Source of the DNA: Eurosta solidaginis
Taxonomy: Eukaryota > Arthropoda > Insecta > Diptera > Tephritidae
Assembly: GCF_040869045.1 (NCBI RefSeq)
Contig: NC_090319.1
Span: 382,803,601 to 382,867,600, forward strand
Length of the DNA stretch: 64,000 bases
Direction: 5' to 3'
Shown here in pieces: positions 1-10,680 of this stretch. Position 1 is the first letter of the stretch. Every line of letters begins with the position of its first letter. The notes beneath the pieces were generated by a model. The model saw nothing but the letters and a program-made list of their open reading frames with translations. It made no database searches and was not told the origin of the DNA. The position numbers were made by a program, and so were the translations under genes.

Positions 1-1023
1 AAATGGTTGTGACACCTACCATATTAAGTAGAAGAAAATGAAAATGTTCTGCAGGGCGAAATAAAAAACCCTTAAAATCTTGGTAGGTATTAGATATATA
101 AATAAATTAGCGGTATCCCACAGATAATGTTCTGGGTCACCCTGGTCCACATTTTGGTCGATATCTGGAAAACGCCTTCACATATACAACTACCACCACT
201 CTCTTTTAAAACCCTCATTAATACCTTTAATTTGATACCCATATCGTACAAACACATTTTAGAGTCACCCCTGGTCCACTTGTATGACGATATTTCGAAA
301 CGGCATCCACCTATAGAACTAAGGCCCACTCCCTTTTAAAATACTCATTAACACCATTCGTTTGATGCCCATATTGTACAAACAAATTCTAGGGTCACCC
401 CTGGTCCAACTTTATGGCGATATCTCGAAACGGCGTCCACCTATGGAACTAAGAATTACTCCCTTTTAAAATACTCATTAACACCTTTCATTTGATACCC
501 ATATTGTACAAACAATATCTAGGGTCACCCCTGGTCCACCTTTATGGCGATATCTCGAAACGGCGTCCACCTATGGAACTAAGGATTACTCCCTTTTAAA
601 ATACTCATTAACACCTTTCTATTGATACCCATATTGTACAAACAAATTCTAGGGTCACCCCTGGTCCACCTTTATGGCGATATCTCGAAACGGCGTCCAC
701 CTATGGAACTAAGGATTACTTCCTTATAAAATACTCATTAACATCTTTCATTTGATACCCATATCGTACAAACGCATTCTAGAGTCAACCCTGATCCACC
801 TTTATGGCTATATCCCTAAATGGCGTCCACCTATAGAACTATGGCCCACTCCCTCATAAAATACTCTTTAATGCCTTTCATTTGATACCCATGCCATACA
901 AACACATTTCAGGGTTTCCCTCGGTTCATTTTCCTACATGGTTATTTTCCCTTATGTTGTCACCATAGCTCTCAACTGAGTATGTAATGTTCGGTTACAC
1001 CCGAACTTAACCTTCCTTACTTG
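1..1023 (+). repeat. Array-bearing repeat family 1, copy A (left end outside window)
   Basis: This is the right part of an interspersed repeat also seen at 4834-6109 and 35051-36823. It contains six full tandem units plus partial ones, recognisable by GGTCACCCCTGGTCCAC followed by TTTATGGCGATATCTCGAAA. The landmarks fall at 271, 401, 531, 661 and 791, a constant 130-bp period. The array is followed by CTCTCAACTGAGTATGTAAT, then a GC hairpin (GTTCGG-TTACAC-CCGAAC), then CCTTCCTTACTTG at about 1023. The hairpin just inside a fixed terminus is the 3' layout of rolling-circle (Helitron/Helentron) elements. No coding potential is visible. Confidence 0.75.
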
Positions 1024-1944
1024 TTTTTGTTTTAATTTACTAAATAAGTGGTGTGGTGAATGTCAGGATTATCAAAGGATGAACATACAATGTATGTCTG
1101 TATGTAAATGAAAAAGTTTTCGGGGGAGATAATTCAAGTGCAACATTTTTTTAATTCAACACATTCGTTAATCGCTTGACGTAATTTGATCTTTGATTAC
1201 GAAATGTTTTATTTTTTCCCCTCTCACTTTCTTTTGGCTTAAATTTTTTGTATTTGGTATATGGAATTTATTAATGAACTTGACTGGCAGTTGGCTCTTA
1301 ATAGGTGCGTAAGTTTTATATTGCAGTTGTTGTTTTGTTGGATGACTTAAAGGCTATATGCCGAACAACTTAAGGGTATTTAACCTTATGCCTTTACTAC
1401 CTACATAAATATGTAATTTGTTACTTGCATTAAATTTCCGATCAGATGTTCCATACATTTTTGGTAATTTAATACTTTTAATGAGGTCTCCGCTGAGTTT
1501 TCATGCACATTTTAACTTCTGACCCACTAATTTACGTATTTATAGCGAATTAATAATAAAGAGGGATTTTAATATTGTAGAGTACAACAAAAAGGTTTAA
1601 AAAAAAATTAAAACGAATTTGATAAGAAATAGTTGTGTTTTGGTATGTCTAAACATTTGCTTACTAATAGTAATAAAAATAATTTGGTCGAATTCAGCCA
1701 TGAAGAAATTAAACCAATTCTCATGCAACACGAACGCTGGTGGAACCGCGCAGTCAAAGTTGCAGCTTTTACACGAACACAAGAAACTTAGAACACAAAT
1801 AACGTTAACGGTTTGTCCAGTTTTTTCGGATTGATCTCTTTTATCAAAGTTTTTGCTTTTGAAAAATTTAAACAAAAGCTTCAAATCCTTTACATGCACT
1901 ATATTCTGAGTTAAATTTTTAAGAATGTTTTTCTTCCTTCCCTT
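1024..1944. other. AT-rich intronic stretch, nothing recognised
   Basis: Unique AT-rich DNA in the presumed first intron. The two opposing small frames at 1597-1947 are shadows of each other with no family resemblance. Confidence 0.5.
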
Positions 1945-2331
1945 CAAGAATCATAGGCATGCCTGTTACAAGGGGGGACTAAAATACCCAAATTTTTCAA
2001 ATGGTTGAGTAGCGCAACCCATTCAAAGGGTTTACAGCGCAATTTATAGCTTCTCCAACCAAATTGTCAACCTCACCTACCCGTTGCGAATCCTGTTTCT
2101 TAACAGCCGAGGCTCTTGCGACCCCAACTCCCTCATGGAACGGACGCCACCCACCCTGGCGGGATTTCCAGAAGGTTCAGTGTGGTCATATTAAATCGCT
2201 CCCGAGATGCTCGGGCCTGTACCTTAATGGTGCTTGTCTATATGCGACAAACCATCGACATCGATAACATCCTTCAAAACCCTCGTGGAGTGTCTTATCG
2301 CTACAACAACATCAATCTTTTTCAAGTCAAA
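1945..2331 (+). mobile_element. Jockey-tailed SINE-like element, copy 1
   Basis: This is a diverged full-length-like copy, recognised by GAGTAGCGCAACCC, CTTCTCCAACCAAATTGTCAACC, CCTTAATGGTGCTTG, ATCGATAACA and a 3' end of CGCTACAACAACA. The small open frames here are coincidental. The same blocks in the same order occur at 34060, 37037 (reverse), 46657 (reverse) and 47700. Confidence 0.65.
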
Positions 2332-3480
2332 TGAAGTTTTTTTCAAATGAAATGAAACTTTTTTAAGTCATATAAAATTTTTTTTAAATGAAATGAAATT
2401 TTTTCAAGTCAAATAATTTTTTTTTTTTTTAACCAAATGAAACTTTTACAAATCGAATTAAACTTTTTGAAGTCAAATGAAAATTTTTCAAGTCAAATGT
2501 AACTTTTTCAAATCAAATGGAACTTTTTTCAAGTCAAATGACAATTTTTCAAATGCAATAAAACTTGTTTAGGGCAATTGAAACTTTTTCAAATGAAATG
2601 TAACTTTTTCAAATCAAATGGAACTTTTTTCAAGTCAAATGACACTTTTTTCAAATGAAATAAAACTTTTTTAAGGCAATTGAAGCTTTTTTAAATGAAA
2701 TGAAACTTTTTTCAAGTCAAATTAAACTTTTTTCAAATCAAATTAAACTTTTTGAAGTCAATTGGAAATTTTCCAAATCAAATATAACTTTTCCAAATCA
2801 AATGGAACTATTTTGAAATGAAATAAAACTTTTTTAAGTCAATTGAAACTTTTTCAAATGAAATGAAACCTTTTTCAAATTAAATGAAAAATTTATCAAA
2901 CCAAATGAAACTTTTTCAAATGAAATTAAACTTCTTGAAGTCAAATGAAAATTTTTCAAACCAAATGGAACTTTGTTCAAGTCAAATAAAACTTGTTTCA
3001 AGTGAAATAAAAATTATTTAAACCAATTGTAGCTTTTTCAAATGTAATGAAACTTTTTTCAAGTCAAATAAAATTTTTTTCAAACCAAATGAAACTTTTT
3101 CAAATCAATTAGACTTTTGGAAGTCAAATGAAAACTTTTCAAATCAATTGCAACTTTTTCAAATCAAATGGAACTTTTTTCAAGTCAAATGAAACTTTTA
3201 TCAACCCAAATCCAACTTTTTCAAATCAAATACTATTTTTAAATAAAATGGTACTTTTTCATGTCAAACGAAACCTTTTTAAAAAAAAATGAAACTTTTA
3301 TCTAATCAAATGAAAGATTTTGCAAGTCATATAAATCTTTTTTTCAAACCAAATGAAACTTTTTCAACTCAAATAAAACTTTTTCAAATCAAATAAAACC
3401 TTTTTCAAGTCAAAAGGAACTTTAGCATATGAAATTTAACTTTTTTTAAATTAACCTAAACTTTTGTTATTTAGATTGAA
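2332..3480. repeat. Minisatellite of about 21 bp (TTTTCAAATCAAATGAAAC type)
   Basis: About 1.15 kb of imperfect tandem units alternate AAATGAAACTTTTT with CAAGTC or CAAATC. Unit length varies by one to three bases, mainly through the T runs. The array begins exactly where the CGCTACAACAACA tail of the SINE-like copy at 1945-2331 ends, suggesting that the array grew from, or was captured at, that junction. Confidence 0.85.
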
Positions 3481-3590
3481 ACTTTTCTCATTTAGAATGA
3501 AGCAGTTTTTTGCTTTGCATGTTTCATAACTATACTGAAGTAATTTCCAATATATTTATGTTTATCGTCTCTTATAATATTATTATTTAC

Positions 3591-3930
3591 GCCGTGGTGT
3601 GGTGGTAGCGTGCTTCGCCTACCACACCGAGGATACCGGGTTCACGCCACGGGCAAAGCAAAATTCAAATTTTAGAAACAAGTCTTTTAAATTAGAAGAA
3701 AGTGTTTCTAAACGGGGTCACGCCTCAGCAATGATTTGGCAAGCACTCCGAGTGTATTTCTGCCATGGTCAAAACTCATCTGCCTTGCAGATGCCGTTCG
3801 GAGTCGACATAAAACATGTAGGTCCCGTACCGCCAATTTTTAGGAAAAATTAAAAGCAGCACGACGCAAATTGGAAGAGAAGCTCGGCCAAAAATCTCTT
3901 GGAAGGTTATTAGCGCCTTACATTTATTTT
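3591..3930 (+). mobile_element. tRNA-derived SINE, copy 1
   Basis: It starts with a tRNA-like head: GTGTGGTGGTAGCGTGC (A-box-like) and GGTTCACGCC (B-box-like). Then follow AGCAAAATTCAAATTTTAGAAACA, CTTGCAGATGCCGTTCGGAG, AACATGTAGGTCCCG, ACGACGCAAATTGGAAGAGA and the tail CGCCTTACATTTATTTTATTTATT. Pol III promoters plus a LINE-mobilised body and an AT tail define a tRNA-derived SINE. Copies recur at 32572, 35747 and 51426, with scraps at 25645, 26620, 39415 and 39980. Confidence 0.8.
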
Positions 3931-4833
3931 ATTTATTTATAATTTTTTTTTTAAGTATTTATTATTTACCTTATTGAATTCAGAAGCTGTCAGTTAACGC
4001 CCACTTGTGAGTTTAGGCTGCTGTTAAGTACAGCTTAATTTACTCCTAGCACTTTGGTCGTTCCAATGAAATTCAGTAAAAAAAATGGCATTGGAAATCG
4101 AGGCGTGATTTTTTCACTCATGGTTTATGTGACAGCTCATACTTCAACTTTATGACAAAATAATAGTTTAGAAGCAAAAAACTTCATGTCTCTGATGAAA
4201 CTTTTCTTTCATATTTTCCGTATTTTCAGACTTTTCAGTCTTCACATACAGTTTGAGGTTGAAATTTAACCTCAAGTAACTTTTAAAGGAGTCAACTGAG
4301 CAAAATATCATCTTAGGTCTTTTTTGGAGATCCTTTAGGATGAGGCACCTTTGTCGTGCACAAAATTTTCACTAAAGCAAATAATATTTTTTTTTTTATA
4401 GGCCCACCCTAATACATTTACATGTCAACTACTGAGTGGAATATAGCGAATATCACCTCATCCCGGATGCCAGTTCGAAAATGTTATATCCCAGAATTTT
4501 TTAAAGGCTTCTCGAATCTTATATAAAAATGTGTTGAATTTATGCTCAGATAAGGCGTTTTTGCACAAAATAATCAGAATTTTGGAGTTTTGTTTAATAA
4601 AAGTTTGAAGCAGGACGTTCCTTAAATTTGAATAAAGGTTGTTTTTAAAAAGTTTTCTGAGGTTTTCGAATTGGCCGCAGAGTAAAAGTTTTACAACTAA
4701 CCCTTTCTTTCAAATATACTGAAGTTGTTGATTGTACTTAAATATATTTAATAAAACGATACAAATTCCAATTATCTAATTTACTCAACTTTTTTTTAAT
4801 TTTGTATTTAACTACCTTTACAATGGGTCTTTT
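3931..4833. other. Intronic stretch, nothing recognised
   Basis: AT-rich sequence. CCCACCCTAATA at 4405 resembles the same motif at 38162 and the complementary TTAGGGTGG at 24718, so a small repeat end is possible. No gene. Confidence 0.4.
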
Positions 4834-6109
4834 TATACTCAGTTGAGCAGAGCTCACAAAAAAAAAATTAGTAAAATTTTGGACAATGGGCGTGGCACCG
4901 CCCACTTTTAAAAGAAGGTAATTCAAAAGTTTTGCAAGCTGTAATTTGGCAGTCGTTGAAAATATCGTGATGAAATTTGCTTAAGAAAAATTAGCAAAAT
5001 TGGAGAACGACCACGCCCACTTTTAAAAAAAAATTTGTTTAAGTCAAATTTTAACAAAAAATGTAATATCTTTACAGTATATAAGTAAATTATGTCAACA
5101 TTCAACTCCAGTAATGATATGGTGCAACAAAATGCAAAAATAAAAGAAAATTTCAAAATGGGCGTGGCTCCGCCCTTTTTCATTTAATTTGTCTAGGATA
5201 TTTTAAATGCCATAAGTCGAACAAACATTTAACAATCCTTGTGAAATTTGGTAGCGCTTAGATTCTGGGACGATAACTGATTTCTGTGAAAAAGGGCGAA
5301 ATCCGTTGAATACACGCCCAGTTTTTATACACAGTCTGTCCTTCCGCTCGGCCCTTAACACGATAACTTGAGCAAAAATCGATATATCTTTACTAAACTC
5401 AGTTCACGTACTTATCTGAACTCACTTTGTATTGGTGTAAAAAACCGCCGAAATCCGACTATGACCACGCCCACTTTTTAGATATCGAAAATTACGAAAA
5501 AATAAAAAAAAGGACATATTCTATACCAAATACGAAAAAAGGGATGAAACATGGTAATTGGATTAATATAACTTTAGAAAAAAACTTTGTAAAATGGGTG
5601 TGACACCTAACATATTAAGTAGAATAAAATGAAAAAGTTCTACAGGGCGAAATAAAAAACCCTTGAAATCTTGGCAGGAATACTGTTCGTGGTATTACAT
5701 ATACAAATAAATTAGCGGTATCCAACAGATGATGGTCTGTGTCACCCTGGTCCACATTTTGGTCGATATCTGGAAAACGCCTTCACATATACAACTACCA
5801 CAACTCCCTTTTAAAAGCCTCATTAATACCTTTAATTTGATACCAATATCGTACAAACACATTCTAGAGTCACCCCTGGTCCACCTTTATGGCGATATCT
5901 TGAAAAGGCGTCCACCTGTAGAACTATGGCCCACTCCCTCATAAAATACTCTTTTAATACCTTTCATTTGATACACATGTCATACAAACACATTCCAGGG
6001 TTACCCTCGGTTCATTTTCCTACATGGTTATTTTCCCTTATGTTGTCACCATAGCTCTCAACTGAGTATGTAATGTTCGGTTACACCCGAACTTATCCTT
6101 CCTTACTTG
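4834..6109 (+). repeat. Array-bearing repeat family 1, copy B (both ends visible)
   Basis: It opens with TACTCAGTTGAGCAGAGCTC near 4836 and closes with CTCTCAACTGAGTATG, the 3' hairpin GTTCGG...CCGAAC and CCTTACTTG at 6109. The opening and closing motifs are inverted repeats of one another (subterminal inverted repeats). The body holds characteristic GGGCGTGGCACCGCCCACTT blocks near 4887, 4990 and 5160 and a short array of two 130-bp units at about 5735-6000. No protein is encoded. The architecture resembles non-autonomous Helentrons (HINE/DINE-1), which is an inference. Confidence 0.72.
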
Positions 6110-6809
6110 TTCTTGCTTGGTCTTCTATTTTCCACACAAAAATTATGTTTATCAATCAATTTGTAAATAATTTTTTAAGTCTCAAGTTCAGAAGACAGTG
6201 ACTTGAAACTTTAAAACCAAAATTATACCAGAAGACCATTCAACTTGAGAAAAACAAGTTCCGATATATGGCGCATGGGTCGCGATACTTAAAAACTCTT
6301 TTGAAACTTGGGAACCAGGCGTACGATTTTAAGTAACTTCCAGATAAGCTACATACTACTTGAAACTTGGAACACAATTTAGGATAAAATGTTTCTAATG
6401 CGTTTGATCCTAAAGTGTGTTCCAAGCTTCAAATAAAACCACAGGTTTTCATTATGATAAAAATCTAAGCCATATTCAAAGCTTTAAGATTCTAGCCGCA
6501 CGAGAAGATACTCAAAAACGGATTGCAATATTTTCCAATGTTATACTAAAATTAGCGCACAAACCTTAAACGGACCTAATATAAAGGAAAGGGGGGAAAC
6601 ATGCACACCTTTACAACGGTTTCTTTCGTATTTTAAGGATATATTTTATGAAGCAAAATTGCTTAGTTTTTGTGCAAAAATTACAATAAATTCCCAAATT
6701 ATGCGAGTCTGAACGTAGTATGAGCTATTTTAACGGAAATATCTCATTTCCATCAACAATACACAAGTAATAATTCTTATACATACATGCAAACATACGC
6801 GATATACAT
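6110..6809. other. Intron 1 sequence next to the splice donor
   Basis: Repeats of ACTTGAAACTT and AACTTGGAACAC-like words between 6180 and 6450 suggest an old degenerate array. The rest is unique. No exon is visible on the minus strand. Confidence 0.4.
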
Positions 6810-6811
6810 AC
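6810..6811 (-). other. Splice donor of the homeobox-type exon
   Basis: On the minus strand the sequence reads CTATCGAG|GTATGTATATC. GTATGT is a strong insect donor and lies exactly where the low-complexity coding character stops: the open frame continues into a non-conserved YVYRVCLHVC-type stretch that looks intronic. No acceptor plus conserved coding exon is visible to the left, so the intron is at least 6.8 kb. Confidence 0.65.
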
Positions 6812-7662
6812 CTCGATAGCATTGCCGCATCTTGAGGCCCACCAGCACCCGGCTGTGGCAACTGTGGTATGGGTGTAATCAACGTTGGACCATTATGACT
6901 ACCAGCATTCTTTTTCGATGGCTCACTACGGCTTAATATGCTGGATATCGAAAAACTAGTAAAACCATTGCCCGTAGTCGCTTTACCATTACCAGACGCC
7001 GCACCACAACTATTACTCGATTCACCACCACCACGACCAGACGCCATATTTTGACAGCTGCCATTACTATCGCTATTGTGATTGTGATTCGAAAGTTTGC
7101 TATTATTATTATTATTTATGCTATTATTATTATTGCTATGCCTATCCGTTAGCGAGGTAACTTCATCACTGCCATTACGTTCTGGTGAGTGTGGTGCCAT
7201 AGCAGCCATAGCAGGCGGACTAAGACGATCCGCCGCCGCTGCTGCCGCCGATACCATAGCCAACTGACCAGCCGTCGGTGCGACTACTGCTGCATGTTGT
7301 AACAATTGTTGATGTGCCGGATATGCGGGATGTGCAGGATGTAAGTGGCCAAAAGTGTGCAACGCATGATGTAACGCCACCGGATGCCCACTAAGGCTAC
7401 TCAGATGATGTTGCAGGTGATGATGTAATACCGTCGGCGGTACAGCAGCTAACGCTGTCGTGGTGGGGCTGTGAAAGTGCGCGCTAGATGTTGGTGTGCC
7501 GGCGGCTGTGGTTGGCGTTGATGTTGTGGTAGGTGTGCTGCCGTTCGAAGGTGCTGGCGAGGCAGAACGTAACGGCGTATCGCGTCCATTTCCAAAACCG
7601 CTAGGGCTAGCTTCTGGACTAGACACCACGCTGATGTCGACTTCAGCGTCAGAGGAAGACAT
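6812..7662 (-). CDS. First coding exon of a probable HMX/NK-type homeobox transcription factor (partial gene)
   Basis: The exon encodes 283 residues plus two bases. The first in-frame ATG is at 7662, in the context CCAATG, with an in-frame TAA upstream near 7735; a longer reading from 7686 would need a TTG start. The exon ends in CTATCGAG followed by GTATGT, a consensus splice donor at 6811/6810, so the join is phase 2. Composition is typical of a fly regulatory protein: an acidic/Ser start (SSSDAEVDISVVSSPEASP), a Ser/Thr/Pro stretch (31-70), His/Ala-rich runs (79-128 and 139-144), an Asn-rich run (177-200) and a Gly/Ser stretch. FSISSILS at 237-244 matches the eh1 (Groucho-binding) motif, which in HMX, NK and Bar-type factors lies N-terminal to the homeodomain. 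No homeodomain is encoded here; it should lie in a later exon beyond the left edge. HMX is my first guess, NK7.1 or a related NK gene the alternative. The protein would act in the nucleus, probably as a repressor. Confidence 0.72.
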
Positions 7663-8640
7663 TGGTTTTGTGTGTAAGGAGTGCAATGCGTGACGAAATG
7701 TAACTGCGGCTGGATGAGATGCACTTTTAGAGTTTTAGGGAATTTTTTTATTTCAATAGTTGAATTTTTTAACACAAAACACGCAATTGCTAGACTTTAA
7801 CAGACGCCCGCTCAAGAAGTTGCATTTTGTACGATTTTTTTTTCTCGAAAATAGCTTTCACAAGTTTTTTTTATTGTTGCTTTTTTAATATATTATAAGT
7901 TCTTTTATTTGAAACTTATGACGTCACACGTTAAGTATCCAACTACTTAAATCAGTTCACTTTCGGTTTATGACACAATTAGCCTGAGGACGCGCTTATT
8001 CATAGATACACCCGCAACTATTCAGTAGGACGTCTTTACCGCTTCATCTACGCTTCACATTTAAATTGAAAATTTCGATTGAATTGAAACTTCGTTGTCC
8101 TCGACGCAACTCGGAAAGTCATAAGTGTTCTTAATTCACTGTACGCAATCGACTGCCGTCCGCCTGTCTATACGATTATTTGTCTCAATGACTGTTAGTC
8201 GGTCCGTTTGGATTATTGTTTTTTTTTTTGTTTTGATGCGATCGTTTAGTTTTATTGTTTTCCACAATTTAACCCCCGGTCGCTTAAGTCGTTCACCGAA
8301 TCTTTAACTGTAATACTTTGTCGACACGCTGCACAACTAAAACTAAGGTGGTTGGTTGAAATTCTTTTGGTCTTTGCGCTAAAATGGTTTTCCACAATTT
8401 CGCAGCTAGCTCACGCACATACATACACACCTGCCAAAGTGCACTCACACATACACACAGCCATGCACATTTCAATTCGAATTGAAAATCGTTCTACCCA
8501 ACAGCACCCTTGACATGCCACACATTGCGTTAGGAGGGTTGTTCGGAAATTGCAAATCGTTTGCGGGGCTATGAGCCTAAGCAAGGAAAACACTTTGCCT
8601 CTTTCTACACCAGTCGATTTACCACACTTACAACGTAAAT
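7663..8640 (-). promoter_or_regulatory. Probable 5' UTR and promoter-proximal region of the minus-strand gene
   Basis: This is unique sequence upstream of the ATG at 7662, rich in short T and A runs, with no transposon signature that I recognise. It holds an 18-bp perfect palindrome, TTTCAATTCGAATTGAAA, at 8470-8487. A related sequence, with AAATTGAAAATTTCGATTGAATTGAAA, lies near 8063. I cannot place the transcription start; no clear TATA or Inr/DPE pair decides it. The assignment rests on position only. Confidence 0.4.
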
Positions 8641-9350
8641 GCTGTGTGCGAGTGAGCTCGCAATATCATGTTTAACGTTTCTTACTCTGCGCTACAAGGG
8701 GTTGGTTGTTTGGTTGGTTGTTTTGCCGTATCTCAACTCCAACCTTAAAATTGTTGCCTCTTTTTTTAAGGAGTACTCTCCTATTTCAAATGCTGCAGCT
8801 TTCACGGTTATATCTCTTATCGTCATATATATTTACTATTACAGCAATTGCATTGCAACCGCATCAACACTTTTTAACACTTAATTGTTGTTACTTAAAA
8901 TATTAAATTGTCTGTTTTCCCTAACAATTTACAAGCAAGTACTATTAAGACTTCATTTCCATATTACAATTACCTTACTCACCCTCCCTCTTAAATAGAT
9001 AGTTTATACCTAAAGTAGTCGTACTGCCTGTTACGTTTCCGTTTCATTCCATATGTATTCAAAGAAATAATGGAGACGTTTCGATTTCCGTGACAAATAT
9101 TTTTCGTATAGAAACTTATTGACTTAGAGGCACCCACGGGGACCAGCCAGGCAATGAGCGTATCAATCAATTCACATAAAAAGGTCAAGTGTGACACTAT
9201 TAAAATATACACAAAAGATAATTTGAGCATTCCGGTGACAAGCGTTTCAGTAGAAGCATTCTTTAGGGGTCGTTGAATTGGTTGGTAGTGGATGTAAGCC
9301 ATTTAACTTAAATTGTGGGGAATATTTGGCAACTATATATAAGTATATTT
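8641..9350. other. Upstream intergenic DNA, nothing recognised
   Basis: Unique AT-rich sequence with overlapping short frames in both strands and no domain resemblance. Confidence 0.45.
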
Positions 9351-9890
9351 GGCCGGGACGATTTGTGGGGAGGCAAAAAAATCGCCCATTGCTCTTTGAA
9401 AATCATATTCTAGGGATCAAAATAAGAAACTTTGCCGAAGGAACCATACCTCTAAAACGAATTCTGATGTCCCCCCCCCTTTGGGTCGTAGGGGCAAATT
9501 TTGAAAAATCCCACTTTGAAATGCCTATGTTTTTTCCTTTAGAAATTTATTTAGTCAGAACATATGTAAATGAAAAAATGAATTTAACTTAGTAATAGAA
9601 AAGAAATTAAAAAAAATTATTAGAAATTAGCGTTTTTACAACCGCCTTTTAAAACCAAGGCATCACTGTGATGCATTTGCAGATCGTAAAATTGCTTGTG
9701 TTGTTTTTTTTAAGCCACCACAAGACACAGCAGGTAGAATTGAAATTGCCCCTACCCAAAAGTTCGACCCAAAGGGGGGGGGGACATCAGATTTCGTTTT
9801 AGAGGTATGGTTCCTTCGGCAAAGTTTCTTATTTTGATCCCTAGAATACGATTTTCACAGAGCAATGAGCGATTTTTAAATCGACCCGCC
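9351..9890. mobile_element. Foldback (long inverted repeat) element, copy 1
   Basis: 540 bp with two long inverted arms. Each arm holds GGGATCAAAATAAGAAACTT, GCCGAAGGAACCATACCTC and a C or G homopolymer (nine C on the left, ten G on the right) next to TTTGGGTCG. The outer ends are GGCCGGGACGATTT and AAATCGACCCGCC. The single-copy middle contains CATCACTGTGATGCATTTGC. No protein is encoded; it is a non-autonomous foldback or MITE-type element. Confidence 0.75.
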
Positions 9891-10059
9891 TTAATGTATA
9901 TATGACATAAAGTTTGGCAATTAAAATTTTAATCCTAAATGATATTATTATATTACTATCGGAATCTCCAAGCTCGGAAACAAATAAACAAGCAAAGGAG
10001 TATAAGTTCAAGTCCACGTGAACATTATCTCGCATAAGCGGAAAGCGTACTGTGGTGAT

Positions 10060-10520
10060 GTTTGTATTTATCTCACGCTTCTTATGCCACGGCACCTGAC
10101 GTCAGATTGACTGCCAACGCGGAGAAGACGCAGCTGACTTTGTTTTTTAAGTGGTATAAGATCTCGCATTGTTCTAGGCTATGTAGGGGTAATCCTTTAG
10201 GGGCCGCATGTTACAAAGTATTTCGGAGTAATTCTAGATATCAAGTTGTCATAGAAACTCAATGTGGAGAAGAGACCGAAACAAGCTACCGAAGCACTGT
10301 TTTATATCAAAAAATGCTGCGAAGTATGTGGGACTTATCGCCATTAATCACTCTTTGGATATTGTAAAGCCTGTCCTCCTGTAATACGGTGACCTTGTTT
10401 TGTGGCCAGCCACACTAAAAACGACGTGTACTAAGAAATCAGAGGGATACGTAGATTATCAATGGTTAATATAGCGCAAGCTTAGATAACAACTACGACA
10501 GCAGCACTGCTTGCCATTCT
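10060..10520 (+). pseudogene. Decayed LINE reverse transcriptase thumb fragment
   Basis: With frameshifts it reads LTANAEKTQLTLFFKWYKI, then MLRSMWDLSPLITLWI and YGDLVLWPATLK. This follows the order NPNKTELVLFTRRYKV ... GRKWGMSPMIVHWVYTAIV ... YGVAVWWP of the LINE at 43842-44318. It probably belongs to the same old insertion as 12120-13262, split by about 1.6 kb of later sequence. Confidence 0.6.
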
Positions 10521-10529
10521 GCAGGTGTG

Positions 10530-10680
10530 GAGACATAAGGTCAACGGTCAAAAGGTCAGTTAACGTTATGACCACATCAAATGGCCATAATGTCGATTGG
10601 TCTTTTGACCACTTCAAATGGTTATAAGGTCAATTGGCTTTATGTGCTTCCTTAATTTGACTTTATGGTCATAAAGGAAA
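10530..10680. repeat. Short cluster of GGTCA(T)AAGGTCAA repeats
   Basis: CATAAGGTCAACGGTCAAAAGGTCAG, TATGACCACATCAAATGG, TTTTGACCACTTCAAATGG and TATAAGGTCAATTGG form a short imperfect direct and inverted repeat cluster. AGGTCA is the nuclear-receptor half-site, but the cluster may be only a simple repeat. Confidence 0.45.

Noticed and set aside
130..900. A CRISPR-like repeat-spacer array
   Set aside because: The 130-bp units are contiguous repeats without unique spacers and lie in a eukaryotic transposon.
3599..3672. A functional tRNA gene
   Set aside because: A and B boxes are present, but the head recurs in many copies with one shared non-tRNA body and no cloverleaf is convincing. It is a SINE.
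7663..7686. Extension of the homeobox-type exon to a start at 7686
   Set aside because: The codon there is TTG. The first ATG in frame is at 7662 and has a suitable context.
7449..7775. Second minus-strand frame overlapping the coding exon
   Set aside because: An out-of-frame shadow of the repetitive coding sequence, with no independent support.
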